Assembly (NCBI GenBank): GCA_903885565.1
Contig: CAISJI010000040.1
Location: forward strand, 62,001 to 126,000
Length of the DNA stretch: 64,000 bases
Direction of reading: 5' to 3'
Source of the DNA: an uncultured Planctomycetaceae bacterium
GTDB taxonomy: Bacteria; Planctomycetota; Planctomycetia; Pirellulales; UBA1268
Every line of letters starts with the position of its first letter. Within the stretch, counting starts at the first letter, position 1. A model generated the notes under the pieces. The model made no database searches. It worked only from the letters and a program-made list of their open reading frames with translations, and was not told the origin of the DNA. This document shows, piece after piece, positions 41,966 to 50,328 of the stretch. The position numbers were made by a program, and so were the translations under genes.

Positions 41966-42694
41966 CTAGAGCTTGCGGAGCGTGGCGATGTAGGCGTAAC
42001 GCCGGGCGACGGTATGGAAAGTAACCTCAGCCCGTCCTGACGAGCCGAGCGCCACCAGCGCGTCGTGGACTTCCGGGCGGTAGTGCACGTGGAACAGGGA
42101 GAGCCATCGCTTGAGCCCCGCTGCAAAGAGGCTCGGCAGCTCCTTTTGGTCCCAGAAATCGACGATCACGAGTTTGCCGCCCGGCCGCAGATTGGCCAAG
42201 GCGGCATCGATCGCTCCCGGCCAGGTGGGAATCATCGACAGACAGTAGGAAAAAAAGATCGTGTCGAAAGGCTCCTGACGGCCGAACATCCGCTGGGCGT
42301 CGAGGTCTTCCGCCAAGCCCTGCCGCAGCACGATCGGCGCGGCACTGCGGTGGGCTGCCGCCGACTTCGCCACGCACTGGGCTGCCGTCTCGAGCATCTC
42401 GTGCGAGGCATCGAGGCCATAGAGCATCCCAGGGGCCGAACGGGCCGCCAGTTTGAGGAGATTGCGGGCTGTGCCGCAGCCCACTTCCAGCGTGGCGGTG
42501 CCGGCAGATGTCTCCACCTCCTCGAGCATCCGATCCCTGCCGAGCAGGTAATAGCGGCGGGTAATGTCGTAGATGTGCCGCGTCATGCGGTACATGCGGT
42601 CCATCGCCACCGCCTGATCGGACGACTGCCGGCCGGAGTTGTTGGAGGAGGAGCGGGGAGGGGCATTGGCCCCCGGTGCGGAATGGTCGTTCAT
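41966..42694 (-). CDS. btaB: SAM methyltransferase, probable BtaB (betaine lipid N-methylation)
   Basis: In betaine-lipid synthesis BtaB adds three methyl groups to diacylglyceryl-homoserine to make DGTS. The 242-residue protein has a class I methyltransferase fold: motif I LEVGCGTARNLL, LYGLDASHEML for motif II, and FDTIFFSYCLSMIPTW and GGKLVIVDFWDQKELP for the later motifs. The N-terminal YRMTRHIYDITRRYYLLGRD resembles quinone/lipid methyltransferases acting on membrane substrates. ATG 42694 is the first sensible start, 28 bp after the btaA stop. The BtaB call depends on btaA being adjacent; alone it would be a generic methyltransferase. Confidence 0.82.
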   Translation of the reverse strand: MNDHSAPGANAPPRSSSNNSGRQSSDQAVAMDRMYRMTRHIYDITRRYYLLGRDRMLEEVETSAGTATLEVGCGTARNLLKLAARSAPGMLYGLDASHEMLETAAQCVAKSAAAHRSAAPIVLRQGLAEDLDAQRMFGRQEPFDTIFFSYCLSMIPTWPGAIDAALANLRPGGKLVIVDFWDQKELPSLFAAGLKRWLSLFHVHYRPEVHDALVALGSSGRAEVTFHTVARRYAYIATLRKL

Positions 42695-42722
42695 GATGCG
42701 GGGGAAGCCGGACCGCGCCCCC

Positions 42723-44015
42723 CTACTCTCCCACCTTGGAATAGATGTGGAACATTCCGTAGATGGCTGAGCGATCCTGCTTGTGCAGTTGGCGGGATCG
42801 ATCCAAGTCGTAGCGGAAATGACGGTGAGTCTCCGGGGAGAGGGCCTCCTCAACGGGCGACATTTCACCGGCAGTGCGGAAAATGACGTTCGTATTGGGA
42901 GCTCCCACGCGGGCGATGTGGCCCCAGAGCTCCTCGATCACCTGCGGCGGCATCCAGTCTTGGCTGTCGAGCAGGACAAACCCGTTGAGGGCTCCCGGCG
43001 TCTCGGTCTGCAGGTATTCCGACAGCGAGGCGACGTGGGTTTCCACGCGATCGACCATCGAGCGGATGGTTTCGTAGTTTTCCGGCTTGAGGTAGTCGGG
43101 GAGCGCCTGCCGGTTGTGGTGGTCATACCGGCGACCGAAGGCCTGCCAGGCGAAGTAGTTGTCGTTGAGCGGAAAGCCGCAGGCCAGTCGGCGGATCCGG
43201 TCGCGGTACATGTCGAACAGTTTGCTGCCGTTGTTGCCCTGTTCCTTGAGCATGACTGCGTGTTGGCTCGGCGGAATGCCGAGGCTGTAGACGGCCACGG
43301 GTTGGCGACCCATCCACCGCACAATCCGATTCTCAAACAGCGGTCCAAACGATTCGTCGAAGATTTTTTCCTGCTCGGCCACGGTGCGGGCCGTGAGGAG
43401 GCGGGCGGGATCGCGCCGCATGCCGCGGGCAATGCCATGGACCACCCGGAAAAACTGCCCGAGTTTCGCCTGCTCGTACAGACCGCGCTTGAAATAGGTG
43501 ATCCGCTTGGGGCCGATACGGTTCCCCGGCCAGTCGCTGCTCTCCCAGAATGAGCGCGTCACCGGATCGAGGTTGGGGAGGATGAAGCGGCGGTAGTTTT
43601 CCAGGTTGCTGGCGTGCTTGCCATGCCCGAAAAAGTTGTAAAACGACTCGTAGTCGGGCAGATACTTGATCGCGGCCAGTTTCAGCCGCGTGAGGCTCAT
43701 GTGGTTGGAATTGAGATCAACCGCCACAATCCGCTTGGGCTTGTGAACCAGATAGTTGAGGACATTGCAACCGCCGCTGGAGATCGTCAGGAGGCTCGAT
43801 TCCGGCGAGAGTCCGAGGGCCTCGGCATCAACCCGGGGATCCTCCCAGATCTGGTTGTAGACAAAGCCCTTGAACCACATCGTGAACATGCGCTCGAGCA
43901 TGCCCCGCTTGCTGGCCAAGCGATGGTGGTGAACGGCCTTCCGCAGGTGGGCCTTGGTCTTGGAGTGTGCCTGGCCGCCCTGGATTTCGCTGGACTGCTC
44001 TGCAAGACGGGCCAT
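42723..44015 (-). CDS. btaA: Diacylglycerol 3-amino-3-carboxypropyl transferase BtaA (DUF3419)
   Basis: BtaA transfers the aminocarboxypropyl group of S-adenosylmethionine to diacylglycerol, giving diacylglyceryl-homoserine, the precursor of betaine lipid. The 430-residue protein shows the DUF3419 pattern: FVYNQIWEDPRVDAEAL, the SAM site LTISSGGCNVLNYL and VAVDLNSNHMSLTRLKLAAI, then YESFYNFFGHG. The C-terminal half has VLLDSQDWM and NVIFRTAGE, also typical. ATG 44015 starts with a short charged segment. It is followed by btaB with a 28-bp gap, the expected partner. Betaine lipids replace phospholipids under phosphate limitation in other bacteria. Confidence 0.9.
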   Translation of the reverse strand: MARLAEQSSEIQGGQAHSKTKAHLRKAVHHHRLASKRGMLERMFTMWFKGFVYNQIWEDPRVDAEALGLSPESSLLTISSGGCNVLNYLVHKPKRIVAVDLNSNHMSLTRLKLAAIKYLPDYESFYNFFGHGKHASNLENYRRFILPNLDPVTRSFWESSDWPGNRIGPKRITYFKRGLYEQAKLGQFFRVVHGIARGMRRDPARLLTARTVAEQEKIFDESFGPLFENRIVRWMGRQPVAVYSLGIPPSQHAVMLKEQGNNGSKLFDMYRDRIRRLACGFPLNDNYFAWQAFGRRYDHHNRQALPDYLKPENYETIRSMVDRVETHVASLSEYLQTETPGALNGFVLLDSQDWMPPQVIEELWGHIARVGAPNTNVIFRTAGEMSPVEEALSPETHRHFRYDLDRSRQLHKQDRSAIYGMFHIYSKVGE

Positions 44016-44243
44016 GTGAGTGCTGTTACCTGAAAAAGGAGGAACGGGACCAACTCGGAACTCCGAAAGTCTACCCGAGATGTGAGCAAGCAGTCAGGGC
44101 GCAAAGTCTGCCACGGCCGAGAACGGGCTCGCAGGGCCCTGCCATCCCGGCTGGCGGGGGCGGGCGGGCCAGCGAAAACCCCGCCTTGGCTTCCCGCCGC
44201 TGAGCCCCCCATGCGCTGGAGCTGGCGGAGGACGCCGACCGCC

Positions 44244-45947
44244 TCAGGGAGAGGCTGTCGGGGGGGCGGGCTGAACCGGGGCCGGAGCCGCCTGGTCGAT
44301 TGCCTCGGTCAGCTGGGCCATGCTAGCGGTCAGCTCCTGTCCCAGCAGCACCACGGCCCTCTCGGTGGCTTCCAGTTCGCGGCGGGCCTGAAGGGTTCGC
44401 GATTCGAAGGCATCGGCCACCCGTTTGGCATCCGCCGTGTCGGCCGCCCAGTGCGTGCGGTCGGCGGTCAGTTCGTCCTTCTCCCGTGTCCGGATCGCCT
44501 TCTCGCTTTCGACATTCTGCCGAGCCTGGTTGAGCTGGGATTTGGCGGAAGCTACCGAGCGGATGTCCTCGGCAAGAATCCGCCGCAGCGCCACCAATCC
44601 GCTCACATTGAAGGGGAGCGGGGTGGTGGCCGTGGCCTGCGCCCCGGCGCCGCGGAGGGCTACGTAGGCATCGGAGAGCGGTCGTCTGTAGATCACCGAT
44701 TCGATTTCCACGATGCCCTGCTGCTGGAGGGCCTTGGCGGTCTCCAGATCGAATTGCCCACGGCTGCCCACCTCACATTCGCTCGCCTCACCCCCCGGCC
44801 GCGGAAATGAATGGGCCTGCTTGAAAGTGACGTTGGCCCAGTAGAGCCCCGGCGGAATGTTCCACTCGCTGGAAAAATCAGCATTCTGCTGAGTCAATAA
44901 TTCGAGTTGCTCGATCGGGAAAGAAGCCACGACCTCCCCCTTCTGAAACGTCGAGCGAGTGCCGTCAAGCCAGGTGAAATCGACTGTCTTGTGAAACGTC
45001 ACGCGGGCAAAGCGAACTCCCTGCGGCGGCATGGCAGACTTCTCCGGATCAGCCACGATTTCGGGGCCGGGGGCTTCGCCCGCACCTGCCGCCGCCGGAT
45101 CGGCTGGCGGTCCCACCGGGGTGTCGTGGAGTCGCAGTTCCTCGCGGAGGGCTTGGAGATGCTGGAGCAACGCCTCGGGATCGGTTTTTCGCTGGGTGGG
45201 CAGTTCGCCCGGAGTTCCCGGTGCCGCGTCCTCAGGTGCCGCGGCCCCGTCCTCCCCCGCCGCTGCCGGGATGGCGGTGCGGAAGAAGGCGAGGGAACTG
45301 TCGATCGGCAGGTTTTCGTAGACGCTGACCTCTGGGTGGGGGGTCGCCCAGACTTTTCTGTCGGCGTCATCCGGTTCCGCCGCCGGGGCGATCTGCAGCA
45401 CGTTCTTGTCGGCTGATTTCACGCGGAAGGCGCCCACGAAGGTCCCTCCCTGTTCGATGGGGAGCCGATCGAACACATACAGTTCAGAGCCGGGGTTGAT
45501 TGTGGCGGAATCGATCCCCTCCAGCGTGAGGCTGCCATCGTCGAAGCTCCCCTTGGCGTCTTCACGAGGTGGCTGAAACGAGGCGCTCTCCCACGAGCGG
45601 CCCTGCCAGGTGTCGATCCGGTTGCGGACGCGCTGCCAGCGGGCCTTTTCCGCCTCCAGTTGGGGAAGAGAGAGGTGTTGACCGTCAGGTTGGAGGGCGC
45701 CGCCTCCGGCTGGCACGAGGGCATCCCGCTCCTTGGCGATCGACGCCTCGTACGAGGCGATCACGCTTCTCCATGCCCGTTCCCGCTGGCCGAGCATCCC
45801 CACCAGAAACGTGAAGCCCAGTGCAGCCAGCAACACCAGCCAGGCGGCAGCCACGGTGCCCCAGTTCCACCCCCGGTGGCCGATGCCCAGCGTCACGGCG
45901 CCGAGCAGAAAGATGACAGCCAGCAGGATCAAAGGGATCAGCGTCAT
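44244..45947 (-). CDS. Membrane protein with coiled coils, unknown function
   Basis: A 567-residue protein of no family I recognise. Two N-terminal transmembrane helices (LIPLILLAVIFLLGAVTLGI and VAAAWLVLLAALGFTFLVGM) are followed by a charged helix of about 60 residues. A beta-rich middle region has repeated FVGAFRVKSA and LYWANVTF-type strands. The C-terminal 120 residues (about 430-550) form a heptad-like coiled coil, KSQLNQARQNVESEKAIRTREKDEL onward in spirit, ending in a Pro/Ala tail. The structure suggests an envelope scaffold with cytoplasmic or periplasmic coiled coil. It is divergent from the sigma factor gene. Confidence 0.72.
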   Translation of the reverse strand: MTLIPLILLAVIFLLGAVTLGIGHRGWNWGTVAAAWLVLLAALGFTFLVGMLGQRERAWRSVIASYEASIAKERDALVPAGGGALQPDGQHLSLPQLEAEKARWQRVRNRIDTWQGRSWESASFQPPREDAKGSFDDGSLTLEGIDSATINPGSELYVFDRLPIEQGGTFVGAFRVKSADKNVLQIAPAAEPDDADRKVWATPHPEVSVYENLPIDSSLAFFRTAIPAAAGEDGAAAPEDAAPGTPGELPTQRKTDPEALLQHLQALREELRLHDTPVGPPADPAAAGAGEAPGPEIVADPEKSAMPPQGVRFARVTFHKTVDFTWLDGTRSTFQKGEVVASFPIEQLELLTQQNADFSSEWNIPPGLYWANVTFKQAHSFPRPGGEASECEVGSRGQFDLETAKALQQQGIVEIESVIYRRPLSDAYVALRGAGAQATATTPLPFNVSGLVALRRILAEDIRSVASAKSQLNQARQNVESEKAIRTREKDELTADRTHWAADTADAKRVADAFESRTLQARRELEATERAVVLLGQELTASMAQLTEAIDQAAPAPVQPAPPTASP

Positions 45948-46435
45948 GCATCACCACAGAAGAACGAAACAACCACAGAAGAAAGAGATCCGGGAACACT
46001 ATCAGCAAGAAATCCAGCCGCACCGTGGAAATCGCGTCTGCCGAAAAGCCGCCAACCCGTCCGCTGGAGTGGGGAGGTCGCGCCACCCCCCCAAGTCCTC
46101 CGACCTGCAGAATCGCACCTTCGGGCGAGTATAGCCCCAACCTCTGCAGCCGTCGGCCTCTCCGCTTCTGTTTCGATTCCCGGGACAGGCAATCTTGAAC
46201 AAACGGTCCGGACGCGTTGCATCCGGTCGACCCGTCGCCCTCAGGCGCGTCGCCCGGCGGCAACACAGAACATTTCCTGGTCTCCTGCCGGCGCCGGCAA
46301 ATGGGCGGGAAACAGCGGTGAAAGCGCTGTTTGTGAAAATATGCGGGCTGGGGTTGGGCTGTGGCATCGGGAATGCACGGGAGGAACAGGTGTCGTCTGC
46401 CATCCCCTTCCCCCTCACCTGCCAGAGGAATTCCC
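45948..46435. other. Divergent gap upstream of the sigma factor gene
   Basis: A 488-bp stretch between the membrane coiled-coil gene and sigA. Short open frames occur but none has a recognisable product or good ribosome site. A TTCGATTCC-like stretch at 46173 resembles a tRNA T-loop, but no acceptor or anticodon arms fit around it. The gap probably holds both promoters and a long sigA leader. Confidence 0.5.
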
Positions 46436-48097
46436 ATGGGTCGTCTTCGCGAGGTTTCCGCCGCCCCGTCGCTCCCTTCACCGGTTCAGGCGGTGCGCCG
46501 CCTGCCCCTCAAGACGGGTGGCCGAGTGGGGGTCGTGCGAAAGGTCGGGGTGGTCGACGATCCAGTGCGGCTCTATCTGCTGCAAATGGGGGGCATTCCG
46601 CTTCTGACCCGTGATACGGAGGTTTCCTCGGCCCGACGGATCGAATATTGGCGGCGAAAATTCCGCGACACAATGCTCGGCAACGATCTGATCCTCGCCG
46701 GGGCTGTGCAACTGCTGGAAAAAATCTATGCAGGCACGCTGCGGCTCGACCGCACGATCGAGGTTGCCGTAACCAACACCAAGGAAAAGAAACGGGCTCT
46801 CCAGCGGTTGGGGCCGAATCTGGTCACGCTGCGGCGGATCGAGCAGGAGAAGCGGAAATTATTTCGCATCGCCATGTCGCGCAGCACGGCCATGGAGGTG
46901 CGTCGCGAAGCCTGGCGCCGCCTCGTGCGGCAGCGCAGCAAGGCGGTGCGGCTGGTGGAGGAGATGAATCTGCGCATCCAGAAGCTCTACCCTCTGTTGC
47001 GGGAGTTGCGGAGTGCCGGGCGGCGTCTGGAATCGCTCCCCTCCCGAGTGCCTGGTCATGGCGCGGCCAGCAAGGCGGCGCGGGCGGAGGCCCAACAGGA
47101 GAGCCGCCAACTGTTGCTGGCCGTGCGGGAAAGCCGCTGCACGCTGCGGAAGCGGCTGGCCAGCCTGGAAGAACTGCAGAACAACTACGATCTCGCCAAG
47201 CGTGACCTGGCGGCCGGCAATCTGCGGCTGGTGGTGTCGATCGCCAAGCGTTACCGCAACCGGGGGTTGAATTTCCTCGATCTCATTCAGGAAGGAAACT
47301 CCGGGCTGATGCGGGCCGTCGACAAATTCGAGCATGCCCGCGGATTCAAGTTTTCCACCTACGCAACCTGGTGGATTCGGCAGGCGATCACCCGAGCCAT
47401 CGCCGACCAAAGCCGCACGATCCGTGTACCGGTCCATATGATCGACACGATGACCAAACTCCGCTCCCTCTCGCGCACGCTCTGCCAGAGGCTGGGCAGG
47501 GAGGCAACCGTGGCGGAACTGGCGGAGGCGGCCGGGCTCTCGCTGGAAGAAACAACCTGCATCTGGCGCATGTCGCGGCAGCCGGTCTCGCTCGACCAGC
47601 CGATGGGCGATGGCGAGGAGGCCGGGTATGCCGACTTCCTCAAGGACCAGCATCAGGAAGACCCCCTGCAGGGGATCAACCAGCAGTCGTTGAAAGACTC
47701 CATCGGCCGCGTGCTGGAAACGCTTCCCTACCGGGAGCGTGAGATCATCCGGCTGCGATTCGGCCTTGCCGACGGCTACAGCTACACGCTGGAGGAGGTG
47801 GGATCGATTTTCAGTGTGACCCGCGAACGCGTGCGGCAGATCGAGGCCAAGGCGGTGGAAAAGCTGCGGCAGCCAGGCTTCCATCACCACCTCGCCGGGT
47901 TTGTGCCCGATGGTCAGTTGGAGAAGTTGGGGCTGTCGGCCCGGCGGGGCCCGACCAGCCCGCCGCTGATGGAAGTGGAAGCGGCCGGGGATGAGGAGAG
48001 GGCATTCCCTGAGGAATTGTCCTGTGCCGGGGCCCCTGCCGGTCTGCCCGCATTCCGTGGAGGGGAATGCATCGAGTGCATCACCACCTGCAGTTGA
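46436..48097 (+). CDS. sigA: RNA polymerase sigma factor, principal sigma-70 type
   Basis: A 553-residue group 1/2 sigma-70 factor. Region 1.2 is [19 protein letters not shown] charged helical stretch of roughly 190 residues (about 75-245) separates it from region 2, comparable in position to the non-conserved region of E. coli RpoD. Region 2 is canonical: [20 protein letters not shown] (2.1-2.2), [18 protein letters not shown] and [18 protein letters not shown] (2.3-2.4). Region 3 follows ([14 protein letters not shown]), then region 4 ([15 protein letters not shown] and [20 protein letters not shown]). A 45-residue tail follows the usual end of region 4. ATG 46436 has GAGGAA 7 nt upstream. 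Whether this is the housekeeping sigma or a paralogue cannot be decided here. Confidence 0.9.
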   Translation: MGRLREVSAAPSLPSPVQAVRRLPLKTGGRVGVVRKVGVVDDPVRLYLLQMGGIPLLTRDTEVSSARRIEYWRRKFRDTMLGNDLILAGAVQLLEKIYAGTLRLDRTIEVAVTNTKEKKRALQRLGPNLVTLRRIEQEKRKLFRIAMSRSTAMEVRREAWRRLVRQRSKAVRLVEEMNLRIQKLYPLLRELRSAGRRLESLPSRVPGHGAASKAARAEAQQESRQLLLAVRESRCTLRKRLASLEELQNNYDLAKRDLAAGNLRLVVSIAKRYRNRGLNFLDLIQEGNSGLMRAVDKFEHARGFKFSTYATWWIRQAITRAIADQSRTIRVPVHMIDTMTKLRSLSRTLCQRLGREATVAELAEAAGLSLEETTCIWRMSRQPVSLDQPMGDGEEAGYADFLKDQHQEDPLQGINQQSLKDSIGRVLETLPYREREIIRLRFGLADGYSYTLEEVGSIFSVTRERVRQIEAKAVEKLRQPGFHHHLAGFVPDGQLEKLGLSARRGPTSPPLMEVEAAGDEERAFPEELSCAGAPAGLPAFRGGECIECITTCS

Positions 48098-48139
48098 TGC
48101 CGACAGGCGGGCAGACCGGTAAGCCAAACTCGGGCCGGA

Positions 48140-48469
48140 TCAGGCGGATTTCAGCTCGTCGAGGGCCTGCTGCAGCTTCACCTTCGACTGCACGCCCATG
48201 AACTGCTGCACGAGCCGGCCGGAGTTGAAGATCATGATGGTGGGAATGCTGGAAACGTTGTAGTTCATCGCGATTTTGTTGTTGTCATCGACGTTGACCT
48301 TCCCCACCCGGAACGTGCCGGCGTTTTCAGCCGAGAGTTCCTCGATCGTCGGTCCAATCATCCGGCAGGGTCCGCACCATGGGGCCCAGAAATCAACCAG
48401 CACCGGCACCGGTGAATCGAGCACCTCACGCTGAAAGTTTTCGTCGGTGAATTCGAGCGCCTTGCCCAT
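48140..48469 (-). CDS. trxA: Thioredoxin
   Basis: A 109-residue cytoplasmic disulfide reductase. The active site is WAPWCGPCRMI (Cys32, Cys35), with the cis-proline in VSSIPTIMIF and the ending FMGVQSKVKLQQALDEL. The length equals typical TrxA. AAGGAA sits 9 nt before the ATG at 48469. It converges with sigA, 42 bp between stops, and is divergent from the small unknown gene at 48633. Confidence 0.95.
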   Translation of the reverse strand: MGKALEFTDENFQREVLDSPVPVLVDFWAPWCGPCRMIGPTIEELSAENAGTFRVGKVNVDDNNKIAMNYNVSSIPTIMIFNSGRLVQQFMGVQSKVKLQQALDELKSA

Positions 48470-48632
48470 CGAGAGTTCCTTCCATTTCCTTCCAGGGGTG
48501 CCTGAGCCACAATGGCTCCGCCATCATCAATGGCTGGCATATTCACCATAAACTATAGCGGGTGCGTCCCGACGAACGCCACTGCCCGGCGCCCCTCCGC
48601 GGCCGGAAAACGCAGAAGGACTCTTTCCAGCT

Positions 48633-49139
48633 ATGCAGTCCCACACGATTCGGTTGAATGCCGTCTGGGAGCCACCCGATCTCGCTGCTGCTCCCACACC
48701 AACCGGCGGCGGTGGAGTGTGGCGGCGCCGGTTCGGCCGCCCGACCGGGCTCGAGGGGGGCCTGCGGGTGCTGCTGGTGGTCGAGTCGCCCCCGCCGGTT
48801 CCGGGCCAGTCACCAGCAGATCTGGCCTTGCCCGTCAGCCTGATGCTCAACGGCACGCCGCTCTTGAGGCCAACGGATGGGGCGCGCAGTTGGATCACTG
48901 ACATCACTCCTCTGTTGGCCCATCGCAACGAGTTGCTGCTGACTCCTGCCGCTGCCCGGTGTCCAGCCGACAGGAGTGCGGTCGCGACCAATCTCCATGG
49001 CCGCTGCGACCTCCCTGCCGAGTGTGGACGAGTCAGTCTGCAGATCGTGACGGCGGCCTCCGGTGGCGTATCTGCCACAGCATCATCCTTGACACTGGGC
49101 CACCGCGACAGCTACCAAAGACCCACAGACGGTGCGTAG
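48633..49139 (+). CDS. Unknown protein, possible beta-sandwich fold
   Basis: A 168-residue protein without signal peptide or membrane segment. It begins MQSHTIRLNAVWEPPD, then WRRRFGRPTGL, RVLLVVESPPP, LPVSLMLNGTPLL and WITDITPLLAHRNELLLTP, and ends with a CGRVSLQIVTA strand. The alternation of short strands, with LNG and a HRNEL turn, resembles the sugar-binding domain of beta-galactosidase-like proteins, but this is a faint similarity by eye. It lies upstream of the small basic protein gene by 43 bp. Function unknown. Confidence 0.6.
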   Translation: MQSHTIRLNAVWEPPDLAAAPTPTGGGGVWRRRFGRPTGLEGGLRVLLVVESPPPVPGQSPADLALPVSLMLNGTPLLRPTDGARSWITDITPLLAHRNELLLTPAAARCPADRSAVATNLHGRCDLPAECGRVSLQIVTAASGGVSATASSLTLGHRDSYQRPTDGA

Positions 49140-49182
49140 CGCCGAAGAATGATGTGGTGTGAGCGAGCGTAAGGAGATTGCG

Positions 49183-49362
49183 ATGTCAGTGATCCGTGTG
49201 GGTACCAATCAGCAGTATGCCTCCGGCTGGGACGCCGTGTTCGGCAAGGTTGCCGGCAAGGGACAGGCCAAGAAGGGCGCGAAAAAAGGTGCGGCCAAGC
49301 CCGCTGCTCTCAAGAAGACCGCCGCGAAGAAGGCCACTGGCAAGAAGGCCAGGCGAAAGTAG
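49183..49362 (+). CDS. Small basic protein with Lys/Ala-rich tail
   Basis: A 59-residue protein of two parts. The first 27 residues (MSVIRVGTNQQYASGWDAVF) look like a short folded or binding motif. The remainder is a Lys/Ala/Gly tail with AAKK-type repeats (KKTAAKKATGKKARRK), like the C-terminal tails of bacterial histone H1-like proteins. The start is supported by AAGGAG 7 nt before ATG 49183; the frame opens a little upstream at 49159. The charge suggests nucleic-acid binding. I recall similar small proteins in planctomycetes but cannot name a family. Confidence 0.75.
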   Translation: MSVIRVGTNQQYASGWDAVFGKVAGKGQAKKGAKKGAAKPAALKKTAAKKATGKKARRK

Positions 49363-49388
49363 GCAGCACGCTGCCCCGTCCGGAGGTT

Positions 49389-49451
49389 GGCATGCCTGCG
49401 GGCGGGGCTGGTGGTTTTGGCGAGTGGTGGCCGCCAGACGCAGGGCATGCC
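49389..49451. terminator. Inverted repeat between small basic protein and proC
   Basis: GGCATGCCTGCG (49389-49400) can pair with CGCAGGGCATGCC (49439-49451) with one bulged base, enclosing 38 nt. It lies between two convergent stop codons (49362 and 49480), so a bidirectional terminator is likely. No T-run is present. Confidence 0.45.
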
Positions 49452-49479
49452 CTGCTTGCCTGAGGACGCATCTCGTCGC

Positions 49480-50328
49480 TCACCCCTGCGCTGGACGCCC
49501 CAGTTCTTTGGCCCGGGCGGCAGCCGCCACCACGGCATCGATGAGGGCCCCTCGCACCGCCTGCTGCTCCAGCACGGCCAGCCCGGCAATCGTTGTGCCC
49601 CCGGGGCTCGACACGCGATCCTTGATCTGCGCCGGGTGGTCGCCCGTCTGTTCCAACAGCGCCGCGGTGCCGGCGAGCGTTTCCACGGCGAGCGCCTGGG
49701 CGAGGGCCCGCGGCAGTCCCGCCTTCACGCCTCCATCGGCCAACGCCTCCACGACCAGCGCCACAAAGCCCGGCCCCGATCCCGACAGCCCCGTCACGGC
49801 ATCGAGCAAGCCCTCGTCGACCTCATGCACATAGCCCACCGCTGCCAGCAGGGCGCTGACGCGGCTGGCGGCTGCGGCGGGAACCTCCGGAGTGCGGCAG
49901 ACGGCCGACACCCCCTTCCCTACCAGACACGGCGTATTGGGCATCACGCGGATCACTCGGCGGGTGCCCAGCCAGGTGGCGAGCGTGGCCAGCGGCAGCC
50001 CCGCCACGATCGACACCACCACCCCCTCCGCCGCCACTCCCGCCGCGATCTCGGTGCAGGCAGCTTGGGCCTGCTGGGGCTTCACCGCCAGAAAAACCAG
50101 GTCGGCACCCGCCACCGCCGCTGCCCCTGAATCAGCGAACCGCACTCCAGGAACATGGTGAGCCAGTCGGTCTCGTGCCGCTGCCACCGGATCAAAGACG
50201 ACGATGGTCGCGGGGGCCACGAGGCCCGCCCGGCAGAAGCCCGCCGCAAGCGCCAAGGCCATCTGGCCGCCCCCCACCATGGCGATCGTCGGAGTCTGGG
50301 CTGGGGAGGGTGTCATGGTTTGGGTCAT
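49480..50328 (-). CDS. proC: Pyrroline-5-carboxylate reductase
   Basis: Last step of proline synthesis, reducing pyrroline-5-carboxylate with NAD(P)H. The 282-residue protein has the dinucleotide site AMVGGGQMALALAAGF, the LAVKPQQ motif, VIRVMPNTPCLVGKG and the C-terminal signature GLSGSGPGFVALVVEALADGGV with KDRVSSPGGTTIAGL. ATG 50328 overlaps the TGA of the upstream TolB-like gene by 4 bp (ATGA), so translation is coupled. Another ATG 12 bp further in is possible. The last residues are variable. Confidence 0.95.
   Translation of the reverse strand: MTQTMTPSPAQTPTIAMVGGGQMALALAAGFCRAGLVAPATIVVFDPVAAARDRLAHHVPGVRFADSGAAAVAGADLVFLAVKPQQAQAACTEIAAGVAAEGVVVSIVAGLPLATLATWLGTRRVIRVMPNTPCLVGKGVSAVCRTPEVPAAAASRVSALLAAVGYVHEVDEGLLDAVTGLSGSGPGFVALVVEALADGGVKAGLPRALAQALAVETLAGTAALLEQTGDHPAQIKDRVSSPGGTTIAGLAVLEQQAVRGALIDAVVAAAARAKELGRPAQG

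Noticed and set aside
46165-46195. Possible tRNA T-arm (TTCGATTCCCGG)
   Set aside because: No matching acceptor stem, D-arm or anticodon arm could be fitted around it.
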